NCBI RefSeq assembly: GCF_013368755.1
Contig: NC_049564.1
Location: forward strand, 2,550,001-2,614,000
Source: Talaromyces rugulosus
Lineage: Eukaryota; Ascomycota; Eurotiomycetes; Eurotiales; Trichocomaceae
Direction of reading: 5' to 3'
DNA: 64,000 bases
The position numbers and the translations under genes are program-made. Below the pieces are notes generated by a model. It searched no databases. It was not told the DNA's origin and saw only the letters and a program-made list of their open reading frames with translations. Below are positions 43,502 to 54,419 of this stretch, in pieces (position 1 is the stretch's first letter; every line of letters begins with the position of its first letter).

Positions 43502-45393
43502 ATGATGAGTACAATTATTGACGAAAAGGGCGGAAAGGGCGAAGCTGTCATGGGACAGGGGATCCAGGAGGATGTCACTTTGGAGGAGCTGGGATACCAG
43601 CAAGGTAGGTAGTCAAGCAATGCCCGGTTAATACGCAAATGGTCCTGATGAGACCTTTCCGAAGAACTCAAGCGGTCTTATGGTCTGTTGGATATGCTCG
43701 GGTTCAGCTTCAGCATTGTGACATGGTAATTTCTCACACATCCACCACTGCTCTGTCCGAATTTTGGCATTTCTACGTCGTCAATCGGGCTAACCTTGTC
43801 CCAGCTGGTCGGCATTGAGCGGAGTTTTCATCATCGGAGTCAGTGCTGGTGGTCCTCCCGTGATTCTGTATGGGTGGATTGCGACCTGCGTGCTCACCAT
43901 CGCCGTGGCCTGTGCAATGGCAGAAATGTGTTCGTTATGGCCCGTAGCCGGCGGACAGTACTCTTGGGTGGCTTTAATGGCACCGAAGAAAATTGCGCGT
44001 GAGATGTCCTATATGACTGGCTGGTTTATGTTGATGGGTGAGTATAGGAGCTTTGCGGTACCCTTGCTTTTCTTTTCTTTGCGTCAGTTTCTTCGATACT
44101 AATTCCAATTCAGGTATTCTGTCCATGGGATCTGCCAATAATTCTTTCATCTCCAACAATATTCTGGGTCAGGCCAATCTTGTATTTCCGCAATACACGA
44201 TTGAGCGTTGGCAAAGCGTTCTCGTATCATATCTAGCTGCCCTTCTAGGAGGCGTAATTAATATATGGACACCTCATCTGCTACATAGGCTAGCACGAGC
44301 CGTGTTTTTGTGGAATATGGTTTCGTTTATCATCATTGTGATTGTGTTGCTCGCCACAAAGGAGCACAAGCAAAGTGCGGACTTTGTCTTCAAAGACTTC
44401 CAAAATGGGACCGGCTTCGGAACTGCAATGGCCACAATGATAGGGATCGTGCAGGCTTTTTTTGGAATGTGTTGTTATGACACCCCGGTCCATATGACCG
44501 AGGAGATGACCCATCCTTCTCGAGATGCTCCGCGGGCAATCATCATGTCTGTTGTCATCGGTGCAGTGACCGGGTTCGCGTTTCTGCTTACTCTGTGCTT
44601 CTGCATTGGAGATATCTCTAGTACGGCCAACACGAGCACAGGATCCCCGGTGTTGCAGATCTTCTATGATTCAACAAATAGCAAGGTCGCCACATGTTTT
44701 ATGGGCAGTATGATAACTGTTATCATGTTTGTCAGTACTATTAGCCTGATCACTGATGGTTCTCGATCACTTTATGCTTTTGCGCGCGATCACGGCTTGC
44801 CTTTTTCCGGCTTCCTTTCACAGGTCAGCAAGAAGAGACAGGTTCCTGTCAATGCAATCGTGGTAACGGTCATAATCCAAATGGCCTTTAATTCGATTTA
44901 TTTCGGGACTGTTACGGGCTTCAACACTGTTGTATCAATTGCCACCACAGGATTCTGTAAGTCTCCAACAACAAACCTATTCAACGGCTGATTGCCCCCC
45001 TTTTGTGATACCGGCCTAATTTATCACGCAGATGTATCCTATGCTCTTGCTCTTTTAGCTCGTGTGCTGGGCTATTTCTTCCGTGATAAGCTGATTTTTA
45101 CCGGCCCATACTCATTCAGCTTGCCCATCTCTCTGTCCATAAACGTGATCGGCTTTTTATTTCTAATATTCGCGTTCATCATTTTCAACTTCCCGTCCGA
45201 GGCTCCTGTTGACGAATCCACGATGAATTACACCAGTGCCGCCACTGGGGTTATTGCAGTACTGAGTCTGATCACCTGGTTTACCACAGGCCACCGATAT
45301 TTCCATGGTCCCGCTGAGGGACACATTGTTCATGGGCAGGAACAGGAGCAGGGGGATACTGTTGTGGTGGGAAGGGAGACCACCAAAGCTTAA
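43502..45393 (+). CDS. APC-family amino acid/amine (GABA/choline-type) permease
   Basis: Five exons: 43502-43604, 43665-43725, 43805-44037, 44114-44956 and 45032-45393; 533 aa. About twelve membrane segments. Motifs typical of fungal UGA4/HNM1-like carriers are LKRSYGLLDMLGFSFSIVT, SGGP-like GVSAGGPPVILYGW, SLWPVAGGQYSWVALMAP and the conserved FGMCCYDTPVHMTEEM with HPSRDAPRAI. It imports an amine, amino acid or quaternary ammonium compound across the plasma membrane. All junctions keep phase and restore conserved residues (VTC-WSALSGV, LM-GILSMGS, GF-YVSYALA). In this cluster it is the best candidate importer of the nitrogenous substrate. Confidence 0.9.
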
Positions 45394-45730
45394 CCATTCT
45401 AGACAGTTTATCAATTAGAAGATTGGCATATAGAATATTGGTTTATGTACGAGCATTATAGCAGCTGATTAGTTGCTTATTTATATACCAGGCGATGCCT
45501 AGTCCATTCAATGGCTCGCAATTTATGTACTACCGTTACACCTGCGTATTTCCCCAGTCCCCCTTTGCTTTGAGGGTCGTGTTTCGTGTATATTATGCAA
45601 CTCTGACTTTACCATTCAAATGTTATAGATAACCAGTGGATGGTGTTCCTAGCATTGAAATAAGTAGAATATGTAAGTAATTCAAAATACATGTAGCTTT
45701 AGAGCACTCCATCATAGAGGTATATACACA
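45394..45730. other. Convergent intergenic region, nothing recognised
   Basis: About 340 bases between the 3' ends of the permease and the DUF1479 gene. AT-rich, 3' UTR-like, with no symmetric operator, as expected for a region without a promoter. Confidence 0.55.
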
Positions 45731-47125
45731 TCATGCGTTCACTCCCAACCTCAAGGCATTCCTTCCCTCCGGTGAGACTATAGCGTCCTGACCTTGATAC
45801 CCCTTATACTTTGCCTCAGGACTGTATACTCTATCAGCAGCCTGGAAATCAGGTGGGGCGTTATCACCCAGAAAAGCGTCTCGCTGGGAGTCAATGTACT
45901 GGATATTATCCTCTGTTGATGGCGTTGCTGCAATGTACAGCACGGACGAATCGCCCGCCCCCTTGTGCTCTGTGTCAACTGCATGACACATATCCGCATG
46001 CCACCAGACGGTATCGCCGGGCTGCATTGGCGGTATATGAACCAAGCAGTCGCGAAGACGCAAATGAGGATGTGAGGTTACCGAAAGCCGCTGAGAGTCG
46101 GGGCGAAATGTGCCGGGAAACCAGGGTGTCTCGGCATCAAAAGTCCATTTACTTGCATCCATAATATCTTCCTCTTTTGTAGAGTTGGGGGCCTTGAAAA
46201 ATGGACGCAGCAAAATATATGCCATGACCCATTTCACATGGGGGTACAGTAACAACGAGCCCTCTCCGGGTCCCGTCGTGGTAAGTGAAGTCCATCCCTG
46301 AAATGCGCGAAAGACACTGCAATGGGCGCTCCCCGCAAACAACCTTGTCTTGGCTTTCTTACGAAGAGATAGTTCGTACAGGTCAAGGTCTTCCGGGTTA
46401 CCCTGCCACACGGGGGCATAGCAGGCTCGATATGTTGTATCGGCCCATCGACTTAGAGAGCCGGCGTCAATATGAGGCCCTAGGCCGAAGAAAGGCTGTC
46501 CTGGAGGTCGGATCCGCACTGCATCTATGTACGTAAGAGGCTCCAGTGGCGGTTGGTCTTTGGCGTTTTCGCTGTCGTGCCACCAGTTAATCAGTTCACC
46601 AGCGACTTTGAGCGAATTTGGATGAGATCGTGCCGCCATTTGGACAGGGCTGTAGTACATGCGTAGAATTGAGGGTGTCACGGGCGGCCATCCTATTGAT
46701 ATATCAATATATGTATCGTAATACGTTAAGGCTCTAATAGTTCAATACATACCGGTCACCATGTCTTCATTGTCCGCAACATAGCTCTTCAAATCCACAA
46801 ACCATTTTTCCGCAAGCTCTTTCTGAACAACACCTCGGATCAAGAAACAGCCAACAGTCTTGTATTCTTCTTTTTTCTGCTCGCTTAATTGGTCCAAATC
46901 CTCAAAGGTAATCTCCGGAATTACTTTATTTCCTTTCTCCCGAATCTCCTTGGTTATTTCTTCGAGTTTGGAACAGACCTTCAGCCAGCTTTTTATCAGA
47001 TTTTCCTGGCCGTACTCGTTGATGATGTCGGTCTTGAATGTAGTCAGATCGGCTGATTTTTCCCTTTCCTCGCTATCCACCGTGAACTCAGGCCAGGATG
47101 GCCATGTACTGAGCGGACCAACCAT
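45731..47125 (-). CDS. DUF1479 (YbiU-like) Fe(II)/2-oxoglutarate oxygenase-like protein
   Basis: Two exons on the minus strand, 47125-46753 and 46692-45731, 444 aa. The N-terminus (WPSWPEFTVDSE, FEDLDQLSEQKKEEYKTVGCFLIRGVV) and the body match the DUF1479 family. The double-stranded beta-helix core shows GLGPHIDAGSLSRW (the H-x-D metal pair) and MQPGDTVWWHADMCHAVDTEH (distal His region). YbiU-type proteins are thought to be 2-oxoglutarate-dependent oxygenases, but substrates are not established. It is divergent from the MFS sugar-porter gene with one palindrome between them, which ties it to the cluster. Catalysis is inferred from the metal ligands. Confidence 0.87.
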
Positions 47126-47286
47126 GGTTTTTTTTCTTGTACAATTGAGGAGCGGTAGTAGAAATATTAGTATCGAGACTAGATATGAAGCTGAATTCAA
47201 TACACATCCAGCAACCTAAAGTGAAATACTGGCTTATTGTACGAGTTTCGAAAAAAAGGGAGTTGTTCACATAAAAAATCAAGTAT

Positions 47287-47297
47287 CGGCCGGTCCG
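47287..47297. promoter_or_regulatory. CGG-N5-CCG palindrome (TCGG-CCGGT-CCGC), site 6
   Basis: Between the divergent DUF1479 and MFS genes, about 160 bp from the DUF1479 start. A second paired element, CGG-GGC-CCG with a 3-bp spacer, follows at 47330-47338. Confidence 0.65.
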
Positions 47298-47745
47298 CCA
47301 CACAATCGCGAAGACGTATGCGTTCGTCGCGGGGCCCGACGGCCAGAATGATAAGTCGATAACAACCACGCGTCCAGACCATTTGAAAGCAAAAGACTGT
47401 GAGTGTGGCTTGTTTATTGTTGAAAGTATGATAATATACGTCGTCAATTATTGGCGTCCGAGGTATATTGATTCTCCTTTATCTTTTAAGTGGTGGTTAT
47501 CGAATCACTTTAGGGTTTCAGGTGAACCTCAGCCTGATAACATTCCAACTAGTTCATTTTAAAAAAAAAGAAAATAGCTCAGCGTGTATATACTATAACG
47601 TACCCCAAATATTAATATAGGCGCCATCGCCCATTTCCCAGGTGTTTTTATACTCGTCCGGGCCAACTTCAATTCCTGACGTACTACACTGTACCAACCA
47701 CAGTGAGGTAGAAAAACAGAAAGAAAGAAAAAGATATTTATCACC

Positions 47746-49379
47746 ATGAGGCTTTTTAGTACCTTCTACAAGGAAGGGTTCGTCCCCAAATCTTCCAAGA
47801 TCCTCGTCGCTGTGATCGTGCTGTGTTCGTCCGTAACAAGCACAACCATGGGATACGACGGCAGCCTTATGAATGGGCTCAACATTTTACCTTCCTATAA
47901 TGAATATTTCCAACTGACAACTTCCAAAACGGCTCTATCCACCGCGTCAACCTGGATAGGCAATCTCGTCGTTGGCGTGTTGTTCGCCAAGCTGCCTGAC
48001 TGGATTGGCCGGAAGCCCAGTATGTTGTGCGCATCGCTCATCACACTTGTTGGTGTTGTTCTAGGGACTGCAGCGCAGGGGTTCGGCATGTTCGTGGCCT
48101 CCAGGATTATAGTTGGGATTGGCGCCGGGTTTTCTTCCATGGCTGGTCCGATTTATTTTGCAGAAACGCTACCGATCAAGTGGCGAGGAATTGCCCTGTG
48201 TTTGATTTTTGATTTCTGGTAAGGAGAGCTCTTTACATACTGCAACTTTTCCAGTAGGCTGATTGACTAACACAATGTTCAATATCTATAGGTATGTTGG
48301 CGGTCTCGTTGCCTCTGGTGTCACATATGGCACCCAAGGAATGACCTCAACCTGGGCCTGGCGCATCCCAAACTTGCTCCAGGGCTTCTTTAGTCTTGTC
48401 CTACTGTTTCTACTTCCCTTTATCCCAGAGTCACCCCGCTGGTTGGCATCAGTCAACCGACATGATGAGTGTCGCAAGGTCCTCGCACAGATGTACACGG
48501 ATGGGGCCGTTGAGGACGTCAAAGTGCAGATGGAATACCAAACTATCACAGATTCATTGAACCAAGCCATTGAAAATGAAAGCCCATGGAAAGTGATGGG
48601 AGATATGGCCAAGAAGCCTACCGACCGCAAAAGAACGCTTCTCATGCTCTCCGTTGCTGTATTCTCCATGTGGTCCGGCAATAATATCGTCTCGTTTTAC
48701 CTGGGAAGTATGCTAGATCAAGCAAATGTCACTGATAAGACTACCCAGTTGCAAATTGTACTTTTCCCTCGTCTACTTTCCTTTTTTTTTTGTGTCGGTT
48801 TTGACTAATTCATGCGAATAGAACATCATTCTCAACTCATTCTGTCTCGTCATTGCACTCATCGGGACCGCTTCTGTTGACTATATTGGCCGCAAACGCT
48901 TGGCTCTCTGGTCTTCAGGTTTCATGACTATATTCTTATTCCTAGTCGGCGCGTTCACAAAACTCTACTCCAGCACAGAAAACACGTCCGGTGTCTATGC
49001 CACGGTCGCCATGATCTTCCTCTTCCAGGGTTCATACTCTTTTGGCTGGACGCCACTTAGCATGCTGTATCCGCCAGAAGTGCTCAGTTTCCGGATGCGT
49101 TCTATCGGAATGGGGATGTACACGTTTGTCGTGCAGGCCGCAGGGTTGGTGACCGTGTACGCCTTTCCCATCGCACTAGACAAAATCGGGTGGAAGACAT
49201 ATATGATCAACGGCGTATGGGATGTTTTCCAGTTTGTGTTTGTATTACTATACTGGGTTGAGACTAAGGGTATGTCGTTAGAGGAGATTGATGCTGTCCT
49301 CGACGGAATCCCTGTAACGGTGGGTATTGAGGACGAAAAGGCCGTGCAAGAAGTGGTAACATCGAAAGAACTAATGTGA
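47746..49379 (+). CDS. MFS sugar-porter-like transporter of the cluster
   Basis: Exons 47746-48218, 48292-48757 and 48822-49379, 498 aa. Twelve membrane segments. Sugar-porter marks include TTMGYDGSLMNGLNILPSY in TM1, PDWIGRKPSM in loop 2-3, PESPRWLASVNRHDECRKVL after TM6 and ETKGMSLEEIDAVLDG at the end. This arrangement is typical of the fungal lactose-permease/hexose-like subgroup, whose members also carry quinate, polyols and other small organic molecules. In this context transport of a sugar-like or carboxylated metabolite linked to the pathway is plausible but unproven. Note that the TM7 QQLTG motif seen in the other transporter is replaced here. Confidence 0.9.
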
Positions 49380-49825
49380 TCTCTATGTTTTTGTTTTGTT
49401 TGTTTTCGAATTCGGTTACTATTGAGTTTGAGTATCCAAGATATCTAGTGCTGTCATTTGAAATATAGTAATTAAGTCCGACGCTTAATGCAGCATTAGT
49501 ACCAAGTAATACATCGGATGATCGTAATTGTGAGTGACCCCCTATTCGTACGGTCATCTTATCGTCGATACCGTCGACAATGGCTGTACGGTTATTATTT
49601 CTCCTTTCTTTCCCACGTCTGCCCCGTCCATCTTTCAAGATGAGGCACCTTGACCATCAAGGTAACACAATTCAAGTAGGTAGATAACAGCATTGTCAAA
49701 ATAGAGGCTGACAGCTGTGAAATCCAATAGAGAGACAAACAACAATATCGCAGCAGAGGTGATATGACAATATATTAATCTTCATAGAAATGGAGTAAAT
49801 CAAAAAAGACAGACGACATTTCGAT
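49380..49825. other. Convergent intergenic region, nothing recognised
   Basis: About 450 bases between the 3' ends of the MFS gene and the regulator gene. No paired CGG element was noticed. Short frames only. Confidence 0.5.
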
Positions 49826-52177
49826 TTATACTGAATGAGCAACTTGCATCTTCAACTTGCCCAAAACGACTTGGATCATGCCTTGTATTCGTTTCGCAGA
49901 AGCAAACTTTCTGCTAAACGCCTGCAATAACTCGATACTCAATTCCAAATCTTCGATAGCCTTGTTAGACTCCAGTACCTGTGACAGATTGTTCGGCTGC
50001 GCAGTTGTGGAATACATCAATGACAGAGTCGCGTTGAAGAGAACCGCAAGGTTAAGCCAGTTGTACGAAAATCGCTGTTGTTTGTGCATAGTAATAGCCT
50101 GGTGAATGGCCATGCTGGAAGCATCAGCCAGAACCCGGAGTTGCGAAAGGTCTAATGTTTGACACAGTGGCGAGGGGCGGTAGAGCATGATTACATGGGT
50201 ATAATAGTTGAAGTCAAACCAGTTGGTACACAGATGAGGTACCTTCGATTGGCCGCCAGGGAGTGGGAACGGCATTGTGCGGCGCCATTCGATCAATCGT
50301 TTATGAAGGCTCTGTAGGGTTTGTTCTTTGGCCTGCTGATTTGCCGCATTGCTGTTTTTGATGGAGTGCACTCGGCTCCCAATTTCACTTGCGATGTTGC
50401 GTAGAGCCAAGATATGTAACGGGATAGCCATCGTCGATGGCTCCAGTTTTGTAGACGGTGTAATCCCTTCTGGCCGAATGTTTTCGTCATCTGTATCGGC
50501 AAAGGGCTATCCAGGAGCGGAGAAGTGGTTAGCATTATTTATCGAGCTCAATGGAATTACAATCATTAGGCTTGTATATATATATTACCTCTACTGTAAT
50601 GTCATCATCCTGTATAGCGAATGGGCGGCCTAAAGTTAAAGAGACCACACTGGAAAGAATCAATATACATTCATCGAGCCCTTTACGAAGCGAGAGGAGG
50701 GCATACCGATCCATCATATAGAGAGAAAAGAAGAGCCTTTTTTGATGCTCCGCAACATCGACAGTCAAGTTTTTATACTGGTCAGCGGCATGAAGTCCCA
50801 TACCGGTTGCCATGCGGGCAGCCATGCCAATCAAAATCCACGTATCTACTCTCATTAGTAAGGTGTTGGATAAATGATGGATAATAATAAATAACTTACT
50901 CGGACCTAATTTATTGAAAAAGGAATACGACACTTGCAACATGAGTACTTCTAACGCAGCCTAAAACCAGAAGAGAGTAGATTAGTATATAGAGACACAC
51001 GTACAATAGGATTGGCTTACCAAATCCCCACACCCCATCGCAGTCTCAAAGTGCACCATGGCCTTATTAAAATGCTGCACAGACTCAGTCTCGTCTAGCA
51101 AAGAAACCGACGAATATGCTGTGGAACCAATAGCAAGAACCATCCAGATCCTAAACTGCCATAAAGCAGAGCGGCCAAGCGGATCGGATGGATTGGCATA
51201 TAATCTCCATATTACATGAGTAAATTCCTGTTGTCGTACAATCGGGTAAAGAGTATGAGAATGTGCAAAATAAAACTCGAGCAGGTGGTTGATATGTGAC
51301 GGCTCTAGGAACGAGAGTGAATCCTGAAAACTGTATGGCTCTTCTTCCTGAGAATAATAGAGTGGCAAGGGTGGTGATGCCACCAGATGCATATTGATCT
51401 CTGCAGATGCCGCAGTAAACATGGCACCGGGTTCAATTTCAATATCAGTCATATAACCCTCTTGCCCCATCCCATTTTGGGGCTCTGTTCCAACTTCCTG
51501 TTCCTCTTCATCTTGTTCATCGTCAATGCTATCTTCAAAGATGAACTCTTGTTGATCTGGAGATAGTCGTCGGAGAACTGCCTGGGTGAGTTTGGCGAAC
51601 GAAATTCCCGACGACGGTCCAACGTGTCGATCCGCAGTAGCCTCGAGGGAGAGAAGCTTCAATTCTTCGGTCAATGACTCCGCTCTGTGTGTAGTCGTAG
51701 TAGTGTGCTGGCTGCTAGAAACATTGGTCATGCGCTGTTGCTGCTGTGCTATAGGCTGGACATTGGCGATCGAGGATTGCACAGGGGAAGTGGCTGAAGG
51801 GTGAGAAGGATAATCCAGCCCAACAGAAGCGCCGATATCATTGCCTACGTTATAGGTCAATTCGCTTTCGGTGGTCTGCGTGCTCAAAAACATCGCTAGT
51901 TGTTGCTCTAGCTCTTTCACATGGGTTTCTAATCCCCGCACGTATCTAAGCAATGTCAGATCCAAATGGCTTTTTTTAAAAAATAAAAAAAAAGAGTGAC
52001 AGAAACATGAACATACGCAATTGAAAATGTTGCGGTCTCCTTCTCGTCGTCCAAATAACTGCAGCGTTGGTGGGCATGGTGGCACGCCTTGCATTGCGGA
52101 AGTGTCTTATCGCAACGTTTCTTCCTGTGATGGCACCTTCGACAGGAGCTCTCTGCACGCGCAGCTGGGCCTGACAT
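49826..52177 (-). CDS. Zn2Cys6 transcription factor, likely cluster regulator
   Basis: Six exons on the minus strand: 52177-52017, 51945-51021, 50960-50900, 50848-50707, 50649-50589 and 50506-49826; 676 aa. Residues 12-39 form the zinc cluster C-x2-C-x6-C-x6-C-x2-C-x6-C (CRRCHHRKKRC...CKAC...C). A linker and short coiled coil (YVRGLETHVKELEQQLAMF) follow, then Ser/Gln-rich and acidic (DEQDEEEQE) stretches. The middle-homology domain has SWILIG-like TWILIGMAARMATGMGLHAA, RLFFSLYMMDR-VVSLTLGRPF and AIQDDDITVE. The intron inside MDR/VVS (57 nt, no stop) is inferred from this family pattern. Nuclear regulator that should bind paired CGG triplets; its own promoter lacks the N5 site. Confidence 0.9.
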
Positions 52178-52593
52178 GGCCGGTCGATATAAACACTCGC
52201 GTCCTCAATGATCCTTCATTATGGCCCTCGTAGTCTAGAGTATCAATAGATTTATCGCAGGGATGCTTATCAGTTGATACCTATGCAGGGAAGATAAGCG
52301 CACGTTCCCCCTGATAACAGTTGACCATTCTGCCCATTTTCACCGCCTGTATCCAATGCACAATGCAATTTATTTAGATTAATTTAATTATATTTAAATG
52401 ATTAATTCTACTGTAATAAGTATCTGGTAGGAACAGTGAAGTTATTCCGGAGCCGGGCTTAGCAAAAAACAACGCCGGGCGGCGCACCTCAGTGTTGCTT
52501 ATACATGTAATTTGTTATTGATATATTTCACCACCCCGCATATCCAGACATACATGTATCAACCAATTATATATTTCATAAGTTTCTTTTATT
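52178..52593. promoter_or_regulatory. Promoter region of the Zn2Cys6 regulator
   Basis: About 415 bases upstream of the regulator and downstream of the quinone-oxidoreductase-like gene. It is AT-rich with GC-rich patches around 52450-52490 (CCGGAGCCGGG, CGCCGGGCGGCG) that hold several CGG/CCG triplets in other spacings, but no CGG-N5-CCG. Confidence 0.45.
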
Positions 52594-53730
52594 TCATAAA
52601 TGATTCTCCCTGCGCTCTTCTGTTGCTTCGATTCGAAAGACGTATTTTACTGCACTAGCTTTGCCAGCCTTCAAGTTTGTCAAAGCACCTTCAATTCCTT
52701 GCAGTCCACCCGGAATAACTTCAAACGGATGGCCTCGAAACCAACCTTTTACCAGGCCCCTTTCAAAAAACTTGTACATTAAAGCTCCAAATTCCTGGTC
52801 ACCCAATGGACCAACAGACGGTTTTTCACCCTTGATTCCTGGGTAATTTGATGAATGGACTCTCCCTACTTGCGTAAAAGTTTTGTCCACTGTGTCGGGA
52901 ATCCCTTCGTACTTTTTGCGGGCGAGAACAAGAGTAATTTTCCCCTGCAGATGATCCATGACTTGCATAATATTTTCGAAGCTCCCTTTATCGCTCACGG
53001 CATCAAAAGCGTACTTGAGCTTTTCATTTCCGCCTAGGGCATTCTGTAGACCGGTGACAACCTCCTCGTGTCCAATACGGTAGTCCACGATGGTGTCACC
53101 TTTTGACCTATCAATCAGAGTCTCTACAAACGATTTTCCGCCGCCGGCGACACATATCAACGGGTGTATGTTTGATAATGTAGCAAGTTTCACCGCAAAT
53201 GCCCCAACCGCACTGGAAGCCCCGTAGATGACTAGAGGTAGTCTTTGGTCTGTGGCAAGCCAGGGGGGAGGTAGCCCCAATCTTTGATATAGTCCAAGGG
53301 CCGCAGTCATGGCGGCAAGTGGAATTGTGGCGGCTTCTTCGAAGCTGACATTTTGAGGGATATGAAATGTGGTATCAGCCCGGCCGACGGCGTATTCGCC
53401 AAAGCTTCCATGTGGAGAAAGCATCTCGTGGAAACTGGCAACTCGATCGCCGGGTCTAAAATCAGTGACATCTTCGCCGACGGAATGTACAATTCCGGCG
53501 ATATCATCTCCTTGATTCAGGCCAGGTACTAAACAGCATAACTCTCAGCATCTAGTCTAAATACTCCAGAAATAGGCAAAATACAAACCGCGCTCGGCTA
53601 TTGCCCAGTCCTTTGGGTTGGATCCTGAGACTATTACTTTAATAATCAGGTGATTTGGGCTTGGTAGGGTTGGAAATTCGACATCGTGTATGGTGACCTT
53701 GGGCCCGGAAAAGACGATGGCTTCTTTCAT
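52594..53730 (-). CDS. Zinc-independent MDR/quinone oxidoreductase-like enzyme
   Basis: Two exons on the minus strand, 53730-53589 and 53528-52594, 358 aa. The GroES-like N-terminal part has VIVSGSNPKDWAIAER and QGDDIAGIVHSVGEDVTDFRPGDRVAS. The Rossmann part has LVIYGASSAVGAFAVKLA (the A/G-x-S-x-V-G variant) and FDAVSDKGSFENIMQVM. The structural-zinc cysteines of true alcohol dehydrogenases are missing, as in enoyl reductases and zeta-crystallin-like quinone reductases (for example the trans-acting ER type, ToxD). NADPH-dependent reduction is expected. It is beside the regulator; its promoter has CGG-N3-CCG at 53862-53870 rather than the N5 element, so cluster membership is uncertain. Confidence 0.87.
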
Positions 53731-54419
53731 TTTGTTTTTCTAATGGATGTCGGAGCTTTAATAAGGCTGCATAAAAGATAAACTGACTGATCAAGAAGAA
53801 AACAGTTTATATCTTGACTGTATGTAAGAAGAATTAACGTTGTGCGGTATAATTGTCGTGCCGGACTCCGCATTGGGATCGACGGACCTCGGCCATCGGC
53901 GGGGTTAGAAATCAGGGGTCAAGGCCAAGTGAAACTTGCAGCAAAATATCTTGGGTATAATAATATAAAGGCGACATTAACGTTGAAGGGATGATAGCCT
54001 AGTAAACATTGAAACAATCGAGTCAACTGGTTGTCAACCGGTAACTATATAGTCTAGTTGATGCATCTCTACGCAGGCCATCAGGGGGGGGGCTTCAATG
54101 CTTTCCATCTAGTGTTGTTTACGACCCCTCACACTACTACCTGTACTTAGGGCCATGTCAACACCCTAGCAGCCCTCTGTTGAGGGAAGGAAAGTGGTCT
54201 ATGTATCGTTGTATGAGGTTTGCCGGTCTAAAAACCTCAAGTCTATCTTCACTCAGCCAAATGCCCAATATTCTTCGAACCCAGGCTCAAATGCTACAAG
54301 AACACAGTCTACAAAATATCATACAATGTCGTCGGTACACCGCTTCTTCCTCACTCAGTACCTTTCGTCTCTCCCACCGTGCTTTCGGACTCAGAAGCTT
54401 CGTCGGTTGCAGTCGCAAC
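53731..54419. other. Intergenic region, no gene seen
   Basis: About 690 bases between the oxidoreductase start and the 3' end of VPS54. Contains the oxidoreductase promoter with CGG-ACT-CCG at 53862-53870 and a homopolymeric G run near 54085. Confidence 0.5.

Noticed and set aside
50982..52094. Uninterrupted 370-aa version of the regulator without the zinc cluster
   Set aside because: Reading through the intron at 51946-52016 gives a poly-Phe/Cys stretch, while splicing restores the Zn2Cys6 exon in phase.
33347..53730. Interpretation as a secondary-metabolite biosynthetic cluster
   Set aside because: P450s, SDRs, an MFS and a Zn2Cys6 regulator are also common there, but no core synthase is present within 20 kb on either side, and the permease, amidase and RidA set points to catabolism.
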